Assembly (NCBI GenBank): GCA_037953625.1
Contig: CM075656.1
Span: forward strand, 82,231,001 to 82,295,000
Direction of reading: 5' to 3'
Origin: Crotalaria pallida
Taxonomy: Eukaryota; Streptophyta; Magnoliopsida; Fabales; Fabaceae
DNA: 64,000 nt
The position numbers and the translations under genes were made by a program. The notes under the pieces are model-generated. The model was not told where the DNA came from, searched no databases, and was given only the letters and a program-made list of their open reading frames with translations. Below, one piece after another: positions 23,331 through 33,581 of this stretch (within the stretch, counting starts at the first letter, position 1; each line of letters begins with the position of its first letter).

Positions 23331-23547
23331 TAACTGTTTTATAAAGAAAGTTTAATAAATAAGGGTGTAGTGGGAAAAGTTGTATTAATTATATATTGGG
23401 TTTTATAAAGAACAATACATATAAAACATGAGACAAAACTCTACAAACACTACATATGAAACGGAGGTCGGGAGTATTTCTTTCATTATTTTCAATTTGT
23501 TATCTCATTCAATATTATTTTTATTCACAAATTAATACTCTATAATA

Positions 23548-23786
23548 CTCTCTGCGGCCCATAAGGATGGTAACAAATTGAAAAAGTCAAAAAATTAAGG
23601 AGACATGCATTTAATTGTTTGCCTAACACATAGACCAATTATTAAACACCTAATTTAATGCATTTTGCAGTGGTCAACTAATTGCAATTCAAAGTTTACA
23701 ATTTCTAAACTTTTCATTTATTATTTTAACTTTAGTTTAGGACAAAAATTTTGTGTTTTTTTAACATCCTTGTGGGACGGAGGGAG
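23548..23786. mobile_element. Stowaway-like MITE, 239 bp (unit 1)
   Basis: TA-flanked; the right end in reverse complement reads CTCCCTCCGTCCCACAAGG, matching the left end of the better-preserved copies in 24 of 26 bases. The left end is worn here (CTCTCTGCGGCCC). It is present in every F-box unit, so it predates the amplification; it ends about 500 bp upstream of the start codon. Confidence 0.9.
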
Positions 23787-24014
23787 TATATAATATCATA
23801 TATAAAAAAAATAATTAATCTTAAGTCAAATTTGTAAAACATATCTATTAAATTTGGAATAACTTTTTTATTTAAAAAAGAGGATTTGTTTCCCAAAGGA
23901 AAAGTCAAATTTGTCAAACATATATAATAATTTTGTAATAACTTTTTTTAAAACAAAGGATTTGTTTCCATAAGAAAAAAGATTTTTTCCCAAGATTGTT
24001 TAAAAGTCAAAAGT

Positions 24015-24285
24015 AGATGATTATATATGATTTTTAACTTACACATTCAAACATATTGTTTATTGGCTCTTTATATTCTTCCCATCTATGATAGATATTT
24101 TCAAAGACTCACACCTCATGGCAAAAAAAAAAAAGAAAAGAGTTCATGCCTTCTATTTATTTCCTTCCTCATTTATCAATTAATCAGTAAAAGTTTAGAA
24201 CTTTACCTCCCTCGTTCTGTGTCAACTCTCTCTCTCTCACACACATTGATAGCACTTTCTCGATCTTCTATCTTCTCACCCACCC
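24015..24285 (+). promoter_or_regulatory. Putative promoter and leader of F-box copy 1
   Basis: TATATAT at 24022-24028 and ATTGG (inverted CCAAT) at 24062 lie 220-265 bp before the ATG. A CT/CA microsatellite occupies about 24226-24246 in the probable 5' leader. TATA use and transcription start are inferred from position only. Confidence 0.45.
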
Positions 24286-25563
24286 ATGGTTCACATTAGC
24301 CTTGTTGATGCTAATGATAACCCTCTTGAGAACGATGTCGTTGAAGAAACAACAAAAAACACCAGCACCACAACCAAAAGGTGGCGATTCGCTACCAGCT
24401 CCAACACCCAAACCCTAACTTCACCACCCAAGGCTCATGGCGATTTGTCTCACGATCCATTTCCCACCCTTCCATATGAGCTCAACACTGAAATCATCTC
24501 TAGGCTCCCAGTGAAAATCCTCATGCAATTCAAGTGCATAAACAAGCCTTGGAAAACCCTAATTTCAGATCCCCAATTTGCGAGGAAGCATCTTTCGAAG
24601 GTAAACTCAACCCACCTCATCCTCAGTTTCTCGAATCCCTCCCATGAGTTCCTTGTTAAATCTTACTCTCTTAAATCCATGTTTGAAAGCACAAAATCCA
24701 TGTTTGAAAGCACAACCCCTATTCCCGAGGAGCTCGAGTACCCTTTGAGAACTCGAAACCGTTATAGTTTGTTTGTGGGGTCATGTGATGGAATTCTATG
24801 TTTCTCCATACGTGGTGGCGGTGGTGTACTTTTATGGAACCCCGCTATTCGAAAATACAAAATGTTGCCATCTTTGAAGCCTCCAAAGAAAAACAGTTAT
24901 AGCATATATGGATTTGGTTATGATTATTGTAGTGATACTTACAAGGTGGTCGCAGTTTATTGCAATAAGTATGATAATTGTAGCAAGTTTATGTCTAAAA
25001 CTGAAGCCAAAGTTCACACTTTGGGTACTGATTGCTGGAAAAGAGTTCAGGAGTTTCCTTCTGATTTTGAAATCATTTCACCTGGGAAATTTGTGAGTGG
25101 CACACTCAATTGGTTAGCATTTAACCGTGTCGCTTCTAATTCTTCTAATTGGATTGTTATTTCTCATGATTTGGGCAATGAGTCTTGTCAAGAACTATCA
25201 CAACCTGTATATGGGATAGACGTTGTTAACTTGACTTTGGGAGTATTGAGGAATTGTTTATGTACTCTTGCTTATAGCGGGACATTTTCAGATGTTTGGC
25301 TTATGAAAGATTATGGAGATAATAAGTCATGGGCGAAATTGTTTCGCATTCCTCCTTATATGGAAGATGTTGATTCTTTTCCATATTTAAATGTGCTTTG
25401 TATTTCTGAGGATGAAGAAGTGCTATTGGAGTACAACTCAAAAAAGATAGTTGTTTATAATATCAGAAATGAAACTTTTAGGAATCTTGAGATTCAATAC
25501 CTGGTCAATGGTTGGGCTGTCCCACATCTCCATGTTGAGAGTTTGATATCACCTCTTTTTTAA
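24286..25563 (+). CDS. F-box/FBA-domain protein, tandem copy 1 (425 aa)
   Basis: Intronless gene. An F-box at about residues 57-103 (FPTLPYELNTEIISRLPVK, then KPWKTLISDPQFAR) should bind SKP1 and bring the protein into an SCF ubiquitin ligase. An F-box-associated interaction domain follows at about 160-400, with VGSCDGILCF, LLWNPAIRKY, YGFGYD and WLMKDYG; this part is expected to select the substrate, which is unknown. The N-terminal 55 residues are Thr/Ser rich. A 7-residue tandem duplication (KSMFEST twice) sits at about 130-143. Relative to copies 2-4 it has Leu 197, Tyr 214, Ser 233 and His 294. The family (FBA type 1, At3g06240/CPR1-like) is strongly expanded in plants; the particular role cannot be told from sequence. 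Confidence 0.94.
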   Translation: MVHISLVDANDNPLENDVVEETTKNTSTTTKRWRFATSSNTQTLTSPPKAHGDLSHDPFPTLPYELNTEIISRLPVKILMQFKCINKPWKTLISDPQFARKHLSKVNSTHLILSFSNPSHEFLVKSYSLKSMFESTKSMFESTTPIPEELEYPLRTRNRYSLFVGSCDGILCFSIRGGGGVLLWNPAIRKYKMLPSLKPPKKNSYSIYGFGYDYCSDTYKVVAVYCNKYDNCSKFMSKTEAKVHTLGTDCWKRVQEFPSDFEIISPGKFVSGTLNWLAFNRVASNSSNWIVISHDLGNESCQELSQPVYGIDVVNLTLGVLRNCLCTLAYSGTFSDVWLMKDYGDNKSWAKLFRIPPYMEDVDSFPYLNVLCISEDEEVLLEYNSKKIVVYNIRNETFRNLEIQYLVNGWAVPHLHVESLISPLF

Positions 25564-26375
25564 TATTAGGAAGCAGGTCTTAAGCTATGTCATTTGCACA
25601 AGTACTAATAATTGTATCTTATATATCTCTCTTTATGCTATGGATATTATATTTGTTTCAATATATACTTGTTGATTGATAAAGAGTATGTGTTGCTTTT
25701 AATTATTTGTGTTTAGAATTTATTGGTTTATTGATTTTTCTTGCATCATACAAAGTTCACAGTCATGCATTGCACATTAATATGTGATTATTAATGTGGT
25801 TTTCTAATGTGGAAATTAAGGTTTATGTATTATGCCAAGTCACTCCACGATATGTAAGTTTCAAAAAATGCTCGCTAAGACACAAATTCTGCAATGTTTG
25901 TTTCAAATATTTCACATTACATTAGGATGTAAAGAAAACTATATTCAGCGAAGTATATGAAATTAGAAAAGAATATTATTAATGTAATTTATTTTTATGT
26001 ATAACAATTTTTTTCGAAGAGAGTTTTTTCCCTATTCCAAATTTTTACGAGGAAAAATCTCCGTTGACGAGACGCTAAATAGACGGTTCCCATGGGGATC
26101 ACTAAACCTAGAATACGATCATCCCTATTTTTAATACCGCAAGTGCTTTTGTCTCGACCCAAGCCACTGTTAAATTATTGCTAAGTAACGCAGCAATACG
26201 TAATGACTAATGTGGTGACATAATTGATCTTTAAATAATTATATTTGTGGTTGGAGGACTAAATTGGTGGCAAAACAATCTTTGGAGGACCAAATTAACT
26301 ATTTACTTTTGTTATAAATAAGAGTATAATTGGAATAAGCAATGTTAATTATGTATTGAGTTTGTAAAAAAGTAA
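25564..26375 (+). other. 3' flank of F-box copy 1
   Basis: About 810 bp of AT-rich sequence shared by all units, probably containing the 3' UTR; I found no canonical AATAAA. It includes the GCAGC site (unit 2: 30028) used by the Tekay element, and a short direct repeat GGAGGACYAAATT. I see no gene. Confidence 0.7.
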
Positions 26376-26500
26376 TCTATACTATATAATAGCCCATGAG
26401 TACTATTCCACAGGCGGAACACCCACTTGCTAAGTGGTGGTGGGCCCGAGGAGTAGTACTCAACTAGTACTACTTATTTCTTTTTTTTTAAGGGAAGTAC

Positions 26501-27175
26501 TGCTTCTACCATGCAGCGGTTCTTGGTGCTCTGACTCTTTTTTTATTTTTTATTTTAATAAACCTAATATATTAATAAAAATATGTTTTGGGTTTTCTGT
26601 GTTCTTTTTATGTACATGTTTTTGTTATTTGGATTTGAATTTTTTTTATTATAGGCTTCCTGACACAGCTAATGCTCCAAACAAGTAAAATATAAAACAA
26701 GTGTGCTTCTACCATGCGCCGGTTTTTGGTGCTCCGACTTTTTTTTTATTTTTTTATTTTAATAAATCTAATATATTAAAAAAAATATATGCTTTGGGTT
26801 TTCTGTGTTCTTTTTATGTACATGTTTTTGTTATTTGGATTTGAATTTTTTTTATTATAGGCTTCCTGACACAGCTAATGCTCCAAACAATTAAAATATA
26901 AAACAAGTGTGGTTCTACCATGCACCGGTTTTTGGTGCTCCGGCTTTTTTTTTTATTTTTTTATTTTAATAAATCTAATATATTAAAAAAAATATGTTTT
27001 GGGTTTTCTGTGTTCTTTTTATGTACATGTTTTTGTTATTTGGATTTGAATTTTTTTTATTATAGGCTTCCTGACACAGCTAATGTTCCAAACAAGTAAA
27101 ATATAAAACAAGTGTGCTTCTACCATGCGTCGGTTTTTGGTGCTCCGACTCTTTTTTTTATTTTTTTAACTTTTT
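26501..27175 (+). repeat. About 205-bp tandem repeat block (unit 2)
   Basis: Monomer starts at 26501, 26704, 26910 and 27115 (periods 203, 206, 205), the last partial. Monomers differ by point changes and T-run length. Confidence 0.88.
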
Positions 27176-27383
27176 TATAAAGAAAGTTTAATAAATAAGG
27201 GTGTAGTGGGAAAAGTTGTATTAATTATATATTGGGTTTTATAAAGAACAATACATATAAAACATGAGACAAAACTCTACAAACACTACATATGAAACGG
27301 AGGCCGGGAGTATTTCTTTCATTATTTTCAATTTGTTATCTCATTCAATATTATTTTTATTCACAAATTAATAATCTATAATA

Positions 27384-27622
27384 CTCCCTGCGTCCCACAA
27401 GGATGGTAACAAATTGAAAAAATCAAAAAATTAAGGAGACATTCATTTAATTGTTTGCCTAACACATAGACCAATTATTAAACACCTAATTTAATGCATT
27501 TTGCAGTGATCAACTAATTGCAATTCAAAGTTTACAATTTCTAAACTTTTCATTTATTATTTTAACTTTAGTTTAAGACAAAAATTTTGTGTTTTTTTAA
27601 CATCCTTGTGGGACGGAGGGAG
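27384..27622. mobile_element. Stowaway-like MITE, 239 bp (unit 2)
   Basis: TA-flanked; left end CTCCCTGCGTCCCACAAGG and right end complementary over about 24 of 26 bases. Orthologous to the copy in unit 1. Confidence 0.9.
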
Positions 27623-27849
27623 TATATAATATCATATATAAAAAAAATAATTAATCTTAAGTCAAATTTGTAAAACATATCTATTAAATTTGGAATAACT
27701 TTTTTATTTAAAAAAGAGGATTTGTTTCCCAAAGGAAAAGTCAAATTTGTCAAACATATATAATAATTTTGTAATAACTTTTTTTAAAACAAAGGATTTG
27801 TTTCCATAAGAAAAAAGATTTTTTCCCAAGATTGTTTAAAAGTCAAAAG

Positions 27850-28123
27850 TAGATGATTATATATGATTTTTAACTTACACATTCAAACATATTGTTTATT
27901 GGCTCTTTATATTCTTCCCATCTATGATAGATATTTTCAAAGACTCACACCTCATGGCAAAAAAAAAAAAGAAAAGAGTTCATGCCTTCTATTTATTTCC
28001 TTCCTCATTTATCAATTAATCAGTAAAAGTTTAGAACTTTACCTCCCTCGTTCTGTGTCAACTCTCTCTCTCTCTCTCACACATTGATAGCACTTTCTCG
28101 ATCTTCTATCTTCTCACCCACCC
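27850..28123 (+). promoter_or_regulatory. Putative promoter and leader of F-box copy 2
   Basis: TATATAT at 27858-27864; CT-rich microsatellite with a short CA end at about 28061-28083. Position-based inference. Confidence 0.45.
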
Positions 28124-29401
28124 ATGGTTCACATTAGCCTCATTGATGCTAATGATAACCCTCTTGAGAACGATGTCGTTGAAGAAACAACAAAAAACAC
28201 CAGCACCACCACCAAAAGGTGGCGATTCGCTACCAGCTCCAACACCCAAACCCTAACTTCACCACCCAAGGCTCATGGCGATTTGTCTCACGATCCATTT
28301 CCCACCCTTCCATATGAGCTCAACACTGAAATCATCTCTAGGCTCCCAGTGAAAATCCTCATGCAATTCAAGTGCATAAACAAGCCTTGGAAAACCCTAA
28401 TTTCAGATCCCCAATTTGCGAGGAAGCATCTTTCGAAGGTAAACTCAACCCACCTCATCCTCAGTTTCTCGAATCCCTCCCATGAGTTCCTTGTTAAATC
28501 TTACTCTCTTAAATCCATGTTTGAAAGCACAAAATCCATGTTTGAAAGCACAACCCCTATTCCCGAGGAGCTCGAGTACCCTTTGAGAACTCGAAACCGT
28601 TATAGTTTGTTTGTGGGGTCATGTGATGGAATTCTATGTTTCTCCATACGTGGTGGCGGTGGTGTACTTTTATGGAACCCCGCTATTCGAAAATACAAAA
28701 TGTTGCCATCTTCGAAGCCTCCAAAGAAAAACAGTTATAGCATATATGGATTTGGTTATGATCATTGTAGTGATACTTACAAGGTGGTCGCAGTTTATTG
28801 CAATAAGTATGATAATTGTGGCAAGTTTATGTCTAAAACTGAAGCCAAAGTTCACACTTTGGGTACTGATTGCTGGAAAAGAGTTCAGGAGTTTCCTTCT
28901 GATTTTGAAATCATTTCACCTGGGAAATTTGTGAGTGGCACACTCAATTGGTTAGCATTTAACCGTGTCGCTTCTAATTCTTCTAATTGGATTGTTATTT
29001 CTCAAGATTTGGGCAATGAGTCTTGTCAAGAACTATCACAACCTGTATATGGGATAGACGTTGTTAACTTGACTTTGGGAGTATTGAGGAATTGTTTATG
29101 TACTCTTGCTTATAGCGGGACATTTTCAGATGTTTGGCTTATGAAAGATTATGGAGATAATAAGTCATGGGCGAAATTGTTTCGCATTCCTCCTTATATG
29201 GAAGATGTTGATTCTTTTCCATATTTAAATGTTCTTTGTATTTCTGAGGATGAAGAAGTGCTATTGGAGTACAACTCAAAAAAGATAGTTGTTTATAATA
29301 TCAGAAATGAAACTTTTAGGAATCTTGAGATTCAATACCTGGTCAATGGTTGGGCTGTCCCACATCTCCATGCTGAGAGTTTGATATCACCTCTTTTTTA
29401 A
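28124..29401 (+). CDS. F-box/FBA-domain protein, tandem copy 2 (425 aa)
   Basis: Intact intronless copy with the same F-box (57-103) and FBA domain (160-400) as the others. Distinguishing residues: Ile 7, Ser 197, His 214, Gly 233, Gln 294 and Ala 417. Predicted role is substrate receptor of an SCF E3 ligase; the target is unknown. The Tekay element begins 631 bp after the stop and points towards this gene on the opposite strand, so antisense transcription from its LTR could reach it; this is inference only. Length equals the other copies and there is no frameshift. Confidence 0.94.
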   Translation: MVHISLIDANDNPLENDVVEETTKNTSTTTKRWRFATSSNTQTLTSPPKAHGDLSHDPFPTLPYELNTEIISRLPVKILMQFKCINKPWKTLISDPQFARKHLSKVNSTHLILSFSNPSHEFLVKSYSLKSMFESTKSMFESTTPIPEELEYPLRTRNRYSLFVGSCDGILCFSIRGGGGVLLWNPAIRKYKMLPSSKPPKKNSYSIYGFGYDHCSDTYKVVAVYCNKYDNCGKFMSKTEAKVHTLGTDCWKRVQEFPSDFEIISPGKFVSGTLNWLAFNRVASNSSNWIVISQDLGNESCQELSQPVYGIDVVNLTLGVLRNCLCTLAYSGTFSDVWLMKDYGDNKSWAKLFRIPPYMEDVDSFPYLNVLCISEDEEVLLEYNSKKIVVYNIRNETFRNLEIQYLVNGWAVPHLHAESLISPLF

Positions 29402-30032
29402 TATTAGGAAGCAGGTCTTAAGCTATGTCATTTGCACAAGTACTAATAATTGTATCTTATATATCTCTCTTTATGCTATGGATATTATATTTGTTTCAAT
29501 ATATACTTGTTGATTGATAAAGAGTATGTGTTGCTTTTAATTATTTGTGTTTAGAATTTATTGGTTTATTGATTTTTCTTGCATCATACAAAGTTCACAG
29601 TCATGCATTGCACATTAATATGTGATTATTAATGTGGTTTTCTAATGTGGAAATTAAGGTTTATGTATTATGCCAAGTCACTCCACGATATGTAAGTTTC
29701 AAAAAATGCTCGCTAAGACACAAATTCTGCAATGTTTGTTTCAAATATTTCACATTACATTAGGATGTAATGAAAACTATATTCAGCGAAGTATATGAAA
29801 TTAGAAAAGAATATTATTAATGTAATTTATTTTTATGTATAACAAGTTTTTTCGAAGAGAGTTTTTTCCCTATTCCAAATTTTTACGAGGAAAAATCTCC
29901 GTTGACGAGACGCTAAATAGACGGTTCCCATGGGGATCACTAAACCTAGAATACGATCATCCCTATTTTTAATACCGCAAGTGCTTTTGTCTCGACCCAA
30001 GCCACTGTTAAATTATTGCTAAGTAACGCAGC
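29402..30032 (+). other. 3' flank of F-box copy 2 up to the Tekay insertion
   Basis: 631 bp, closely matching the 3' flank of copy 1; no gene seen. It ends in the target site GCAGC (30028-30032). Confidence 0.75.
30028..30032. repeat. Target-site duplication of the Tekay element (gcagc)
   Basis: GCAGC at 30028-30032 and again at 41798-41802. Unit 1 shows the single-copy site (AACGCAGCAATACG, about 26187-26200). Confidence 0.95.
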
Positions 30033-30745
30033 TGTGACACCCTTCCGGATTACCCAAATATAATCTAGTATTTATGCTTTATATTGGATAATATATGGAC
30101 TTGTGAGCTAAGAAAATATGGTAAATGAAATTTACTTTATAGCGGGTGCACAATTCATCAAATGGAACTCTTGGAGAATAAATTCTAAAATCCTTTAAAA
30201 CACTTGTATCGAGTTCGGCGATTTCTAAAACCTTTTCTCAAACAGGATAACATTCGTTCTTTAGAAATTTCTTTACATTTTACAATCAATTGAAGCTACC
30301 CATACTTTGTTCAATAAAACTGATACCGTCAATTAATACTTATAGCCGAGCTCATTTATAAGTTAAATCAGAGTAAGCGGAAATTACTGGACTATGCAAC
30401 TGATATAATATAAACATAGATTTTCATATATACGAAAGAGTCATTCATACATAGTCCATGAGATAAGTCACCAAGTTCCAAAATATAACAAGTCCATATA
30501 AACAGATCTACATCACTATGATACTATAACCCTAGAGTAAAACATATGTACAATATATACATAATCAAAATACAACCCCAGGGATAGTCACGTAGATCCA
30601 TCAGCATCAGATGCAGTAGTAGTAGCAGCAGTAGTCTCCCAAAAACATAGGTAATAAGGTAGTAGCATCATCATCACAGCAGCAGCAGCACATCTCCTCC
30701 ACACACCGGATCCTCGGATCCACATCATACACCATATGCATGTAC

Positions 30746-31216
30746 CTAGGGATCATCGTCCCTCCAGTCACTCCCAGTAGAATGCACGACAGGCTCGCTC
30801 CCACTCTCGTCCTCCACCGGATCCTCCTCGATCTCATCCGAGGGAGAGTGTACCCTACCACTGGGTACCGGGTCAGGTGATGGTGAAACCCTGACGGGGC
30901 TCCTCGAATAAGAGGGGGGAGTCTCCTCGCGGACGACTCTCGAAGAAAAAGGGTGAGAGCGGGTAGGTCGAAAATGAAAACTATGGTAAGAGCGAGCTGG
31001 TCGCGTGGGAGGTGGTCCATGATAAGTATAAAACGGGGGTACATGCATAGTGTATATAATGGGAATCCTAAACCTACGAGGACGGAATCGTATCAGCGGG
31101 TTAGGGTGGTAGAATGTGAACTCTACCTCCCCCTCATACACCGCGTGATGGTCCTCATAGATCCATACGCCACTAGGAAGTGGCCGGATCTCGATGCAAG
31201 CAATGTAACGAGACAT
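30746..31216 (-). CDS. Sense-strand 156-aa open frame inside the Tekay LTR
   Basis: An ATG at 31216 opens a 156-aa frame in the element sense direction, repeated at the same length in the other LTR (39432-38962). The product is Pro/Ser/Arg rich with an N-terminal part around MSRYIACIEIRPLPSG and an acidic end (EEDPVEDESGSE). I do not recognise a domain. The two copies differ at three codons, all amino-acid changing, so there is no sign of purifying selection between them. It may be a leader ORF of the genomic RNA or chance in a GC-richer patch. Confidence 0.3.
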   Translation of the reverse strand: MSRYIACIEIRPLPSGVWIYEDHHAVYEGEVEFTFYHPNPLIRFRPRRFRIPIIYTMHVPPFYTYHGPPPTRPARSYHSFHFRPTRSHPFSSRVVREETPPSYSRSPVRVSPSPDPVPSGRVHSPSDEIEEDPVEDESGSEPVVHSTGSDWRDDDP

Positions 31217-31933
31217 CACCTACATGGGCATAGGGGTAAGCAATTCTACTCACATAATCAATAGAGAATAAATCATGCAACATATGAAAGATAATAATGC
31301 ATCAATTAATAACAATCACAATTAGCATCTAGCAAGTATCAGATGCACATAGGATGCTCACACTTAATTCAGGTATATCAATTGCATTAAGTGAATGACA
31401 TGATGCATGACTTTAACTCTCAACTTATCTCCACATTTTCTAAGTCACTCTCTGACGTCCATCCCTGACAACCCAGCACTCCACAGTGCGTTGTATTCCT
31501 AGGTATACAACAATTCGTACATTCACCTAGAATGTACACGTCAAGCTTGGTATCCATGCCACCCGAGCATATCCCGTCATCCAAACGGATCGTCATCCAA
31601 ACGATATATCCATATCGGCATCCACAAAGCCGACCACGTCAACGACGTGTCATCAAGCAAGCGTATTGGCACTCCCAGAGGCCCTCCACATGTTTATCGA
31701 AACATGAATACGTCCTACCATCCAAACTCCAGAATGAATGCATTTTAGACTTAGGGAAAATTGATTAATACTTTACTTGCCACCTAGGCTTAATTTTCAA
31801 AATGGATCGTCACCGAACGATCTAATTGTATTTATCAATTTCTCTAAGTCTTTGATCCCTTGAATTATCCTTAATAATTCCTTAATTAATTAAGTTAGAA
31901 TTGAAAATGATGTTTTCAGATTCTGGGCATTTT

Positions 31934-32256
31934 ACTCGAGTAAAGTTCATAATACTCGAGTGTTCTGGAGATTTTCCAGATTACTCGAGTGTTCTTAAGC
32001 TTACTCGAGTGTTCATGTCTTTCTGAGGATTTGGGTTTGAATGTCAACAATTTACTCGAGTAGTTCATGAGTTACTCGAGTGTTCTTGGACTTTTCCAGA
32101 ATACTCGAGTGACTTTGAATGACTCGAGTGTTTGACCTATAACAATTCTCAGTTCATGCCCGATACTCGAGTACCAGACAAAATACTCGAGTGTTCTTAT
32201 GACATTTACTTTATTTTGAACACGATTTACTCGAGTACTTTGCCATTTACTCGAGT
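31934..32256. repeat. Paired palindrome array ACTCGAGT (Tekay LTR, main block)
   Basis: Twelve copies of the 8-bp palindrome in six pairs: 31934/31954, 31983/32003, 32054/32074, 32103/32122, 32165/32185, 32229/32249. Start-to-start distance is 20 bp in five pairs and 19 in one, while spacing between pairs varies (49-71 bp). Spacer sequences differ. The second site of nearly every pair is followed by GTT. Confidence 0.92.
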
Positions 32257-33290
32257 GTTTCGCAGCTGACAGTATTGAAAACTGGTTTTAACATGCCATT
32301 TTCATTTCTACTCAATTTAAGTCCATTTCAGGGATCCACAGAGTTAACATATCATTAATCAAACATGTTACAACACTTATTTCAATTCAAAACACAGAAT
32401 TGACAGAGAAATCATTGATTATGCATAAAAAGGCATTTTAACAACTCAATACCTAAAATCACACAATAAGCATAATATTCATGAAACAAAGCTCATTTAA
32501 GTTCACATGCATGATAACAAACTTGCTCAATATGGATTTAGAGCATGGATTGGTCTCCAAACCAAAGTTCCTATAGAATCTAAGCCCTTAGAGCCTCTTG
32601 GTGGCTCTCTAACACATTTAATGGATTTCAAACTCTATCTAGTGAATATAATTACTTCCCCTTACCTCTCAGATGTGAATCAACAGAAAGAAATCCAAAG
32701 AAAGCTCTCCAAACCCAGAAATCCACTTGAACTTCTCATGCATGACAGTTTTGAGTGCATCACCAAAACCAAATTGGTTTACCCACAAAACAGAGATAAG
32801 AATTGGGGAAAATTAGATTTCTAAGCTCTATGAAACATCATCTAACTAAAGGAATTGAGTTTGAGACTCAAGAACTCAAGAGCTTACCAGAATCGATGAT
32901 CACAGTGAGCTCCAGACACCAACTCAAGCAAGAACAGCTCCACTTCAAGACTTCGATTCTCTCAATCCACACACTCAAACCTCACAACTTTGGTGTCTAT
33001 ACAAAGCTCGTGATGTGAGCTTTGTATTGGTGTATAGATTATCACTCAACTTAACTCACAGAGGAAGAATCGAAGAACACAATTCGAAAACCCTAACTCT
33101 TCTAATCTTCAACAAGTTGATCGAAATTCTCGACCAAGGGACAATGATGCGTTTAAATAGGCCAATGGAAAGCTCATGCGGGGCGACACGACGCCTATGG
33201 CGTTGGCATGGTGGTGATTTCGTGTCACCATCACGAAATCGTTGGCTGTGACTCACCAAACGCACTAACTCGTGCAGTTTGACCCAGAAT

Positions 33291-33318
33291 ACTCGAGTAT
33301 TCCAGAAAATACTCGAGT
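33291..33318. repeat. Isolated ACTCGAGT pair near the Tekay LTR sense start
   Basis: Sites at 33291 and 33311, again 20 bp apart, about 1 kb from the main block and 265-290 bp inside the sense-strand LTR start. Confidence 0.9.
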
Positions 33319-33581
33319 GTTTTACCCAGATTTTGAAAAATAATTATTTTATTTACTTTCCCTCCAAAACCTTTCCTATAATTGCTTCTAGGTCCCAACC
33401 CAGGGACTAATATGCAAAATATACATTTTAGGCATTTAAATTATTTATTAAATAATTTCTCACATGCAAGCTAATTACATACACACATATTTTAATCAAG
33501 GATTAATTTGAAAACTATTAATTATAATTAAATTATAATCAACATTTCATTAATCGGGGATTAAAATTTTGGGGTGTTACA

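Larger units (their letters stand above)
22669..26375 (+). repeat. F-box tandem unit 1
   Basis: 3.7-kb unit bounded by two Helitron-like motifs. It has the extra 282-bp MITE and only about one 205-bp repeat plus a partial. In both respects it matches unit 4 (57969-61677) rather than units 2 and 3. Confidence 0.85.
30033..33581 (-). repeat. Tekay LTR (element 3' LTR)
   Basis: 3549 bp, TGTGACACCC to GGTGTTACA on the + strand. In sense orientation an ACTCGAGT pair lies about 265-290 bp in (33291-33318), the main ACTCGAGT array at about 1325-1650 bp (31934-32256), and a sense-strand 156-codon open frame at about 2365-2835 bp (31216-30746). Confidence 0.94.

Noticed and set aside
23732..23917. 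61-aa minus-strand frame repeated in several F-box units
   Set aside because: It starts in flanking AT-rich sequence and runs into the 239-bp MITE; no protein features.
24908..25096. Hydrophobic 62-107-aa frames inside the F-box genes
   Set aside because: Out-of-frame shadows of the F-box coding sequence.
31934..32256. ACTCGAGT sites as E-box (CANNTG) or simple restriction-site artefact
   Set aside because: CTCGAG does not fit CANNTG, and the strict 20-bp pairing in both LTRs is not expected from cloning.
32507..33251. Three short plus-strand frames (105, 71, 78 aa) in both Tekay LTRs
   Set aside because: Antisense to the element, no domain, and conserved only because the LTRs are nearly identical.
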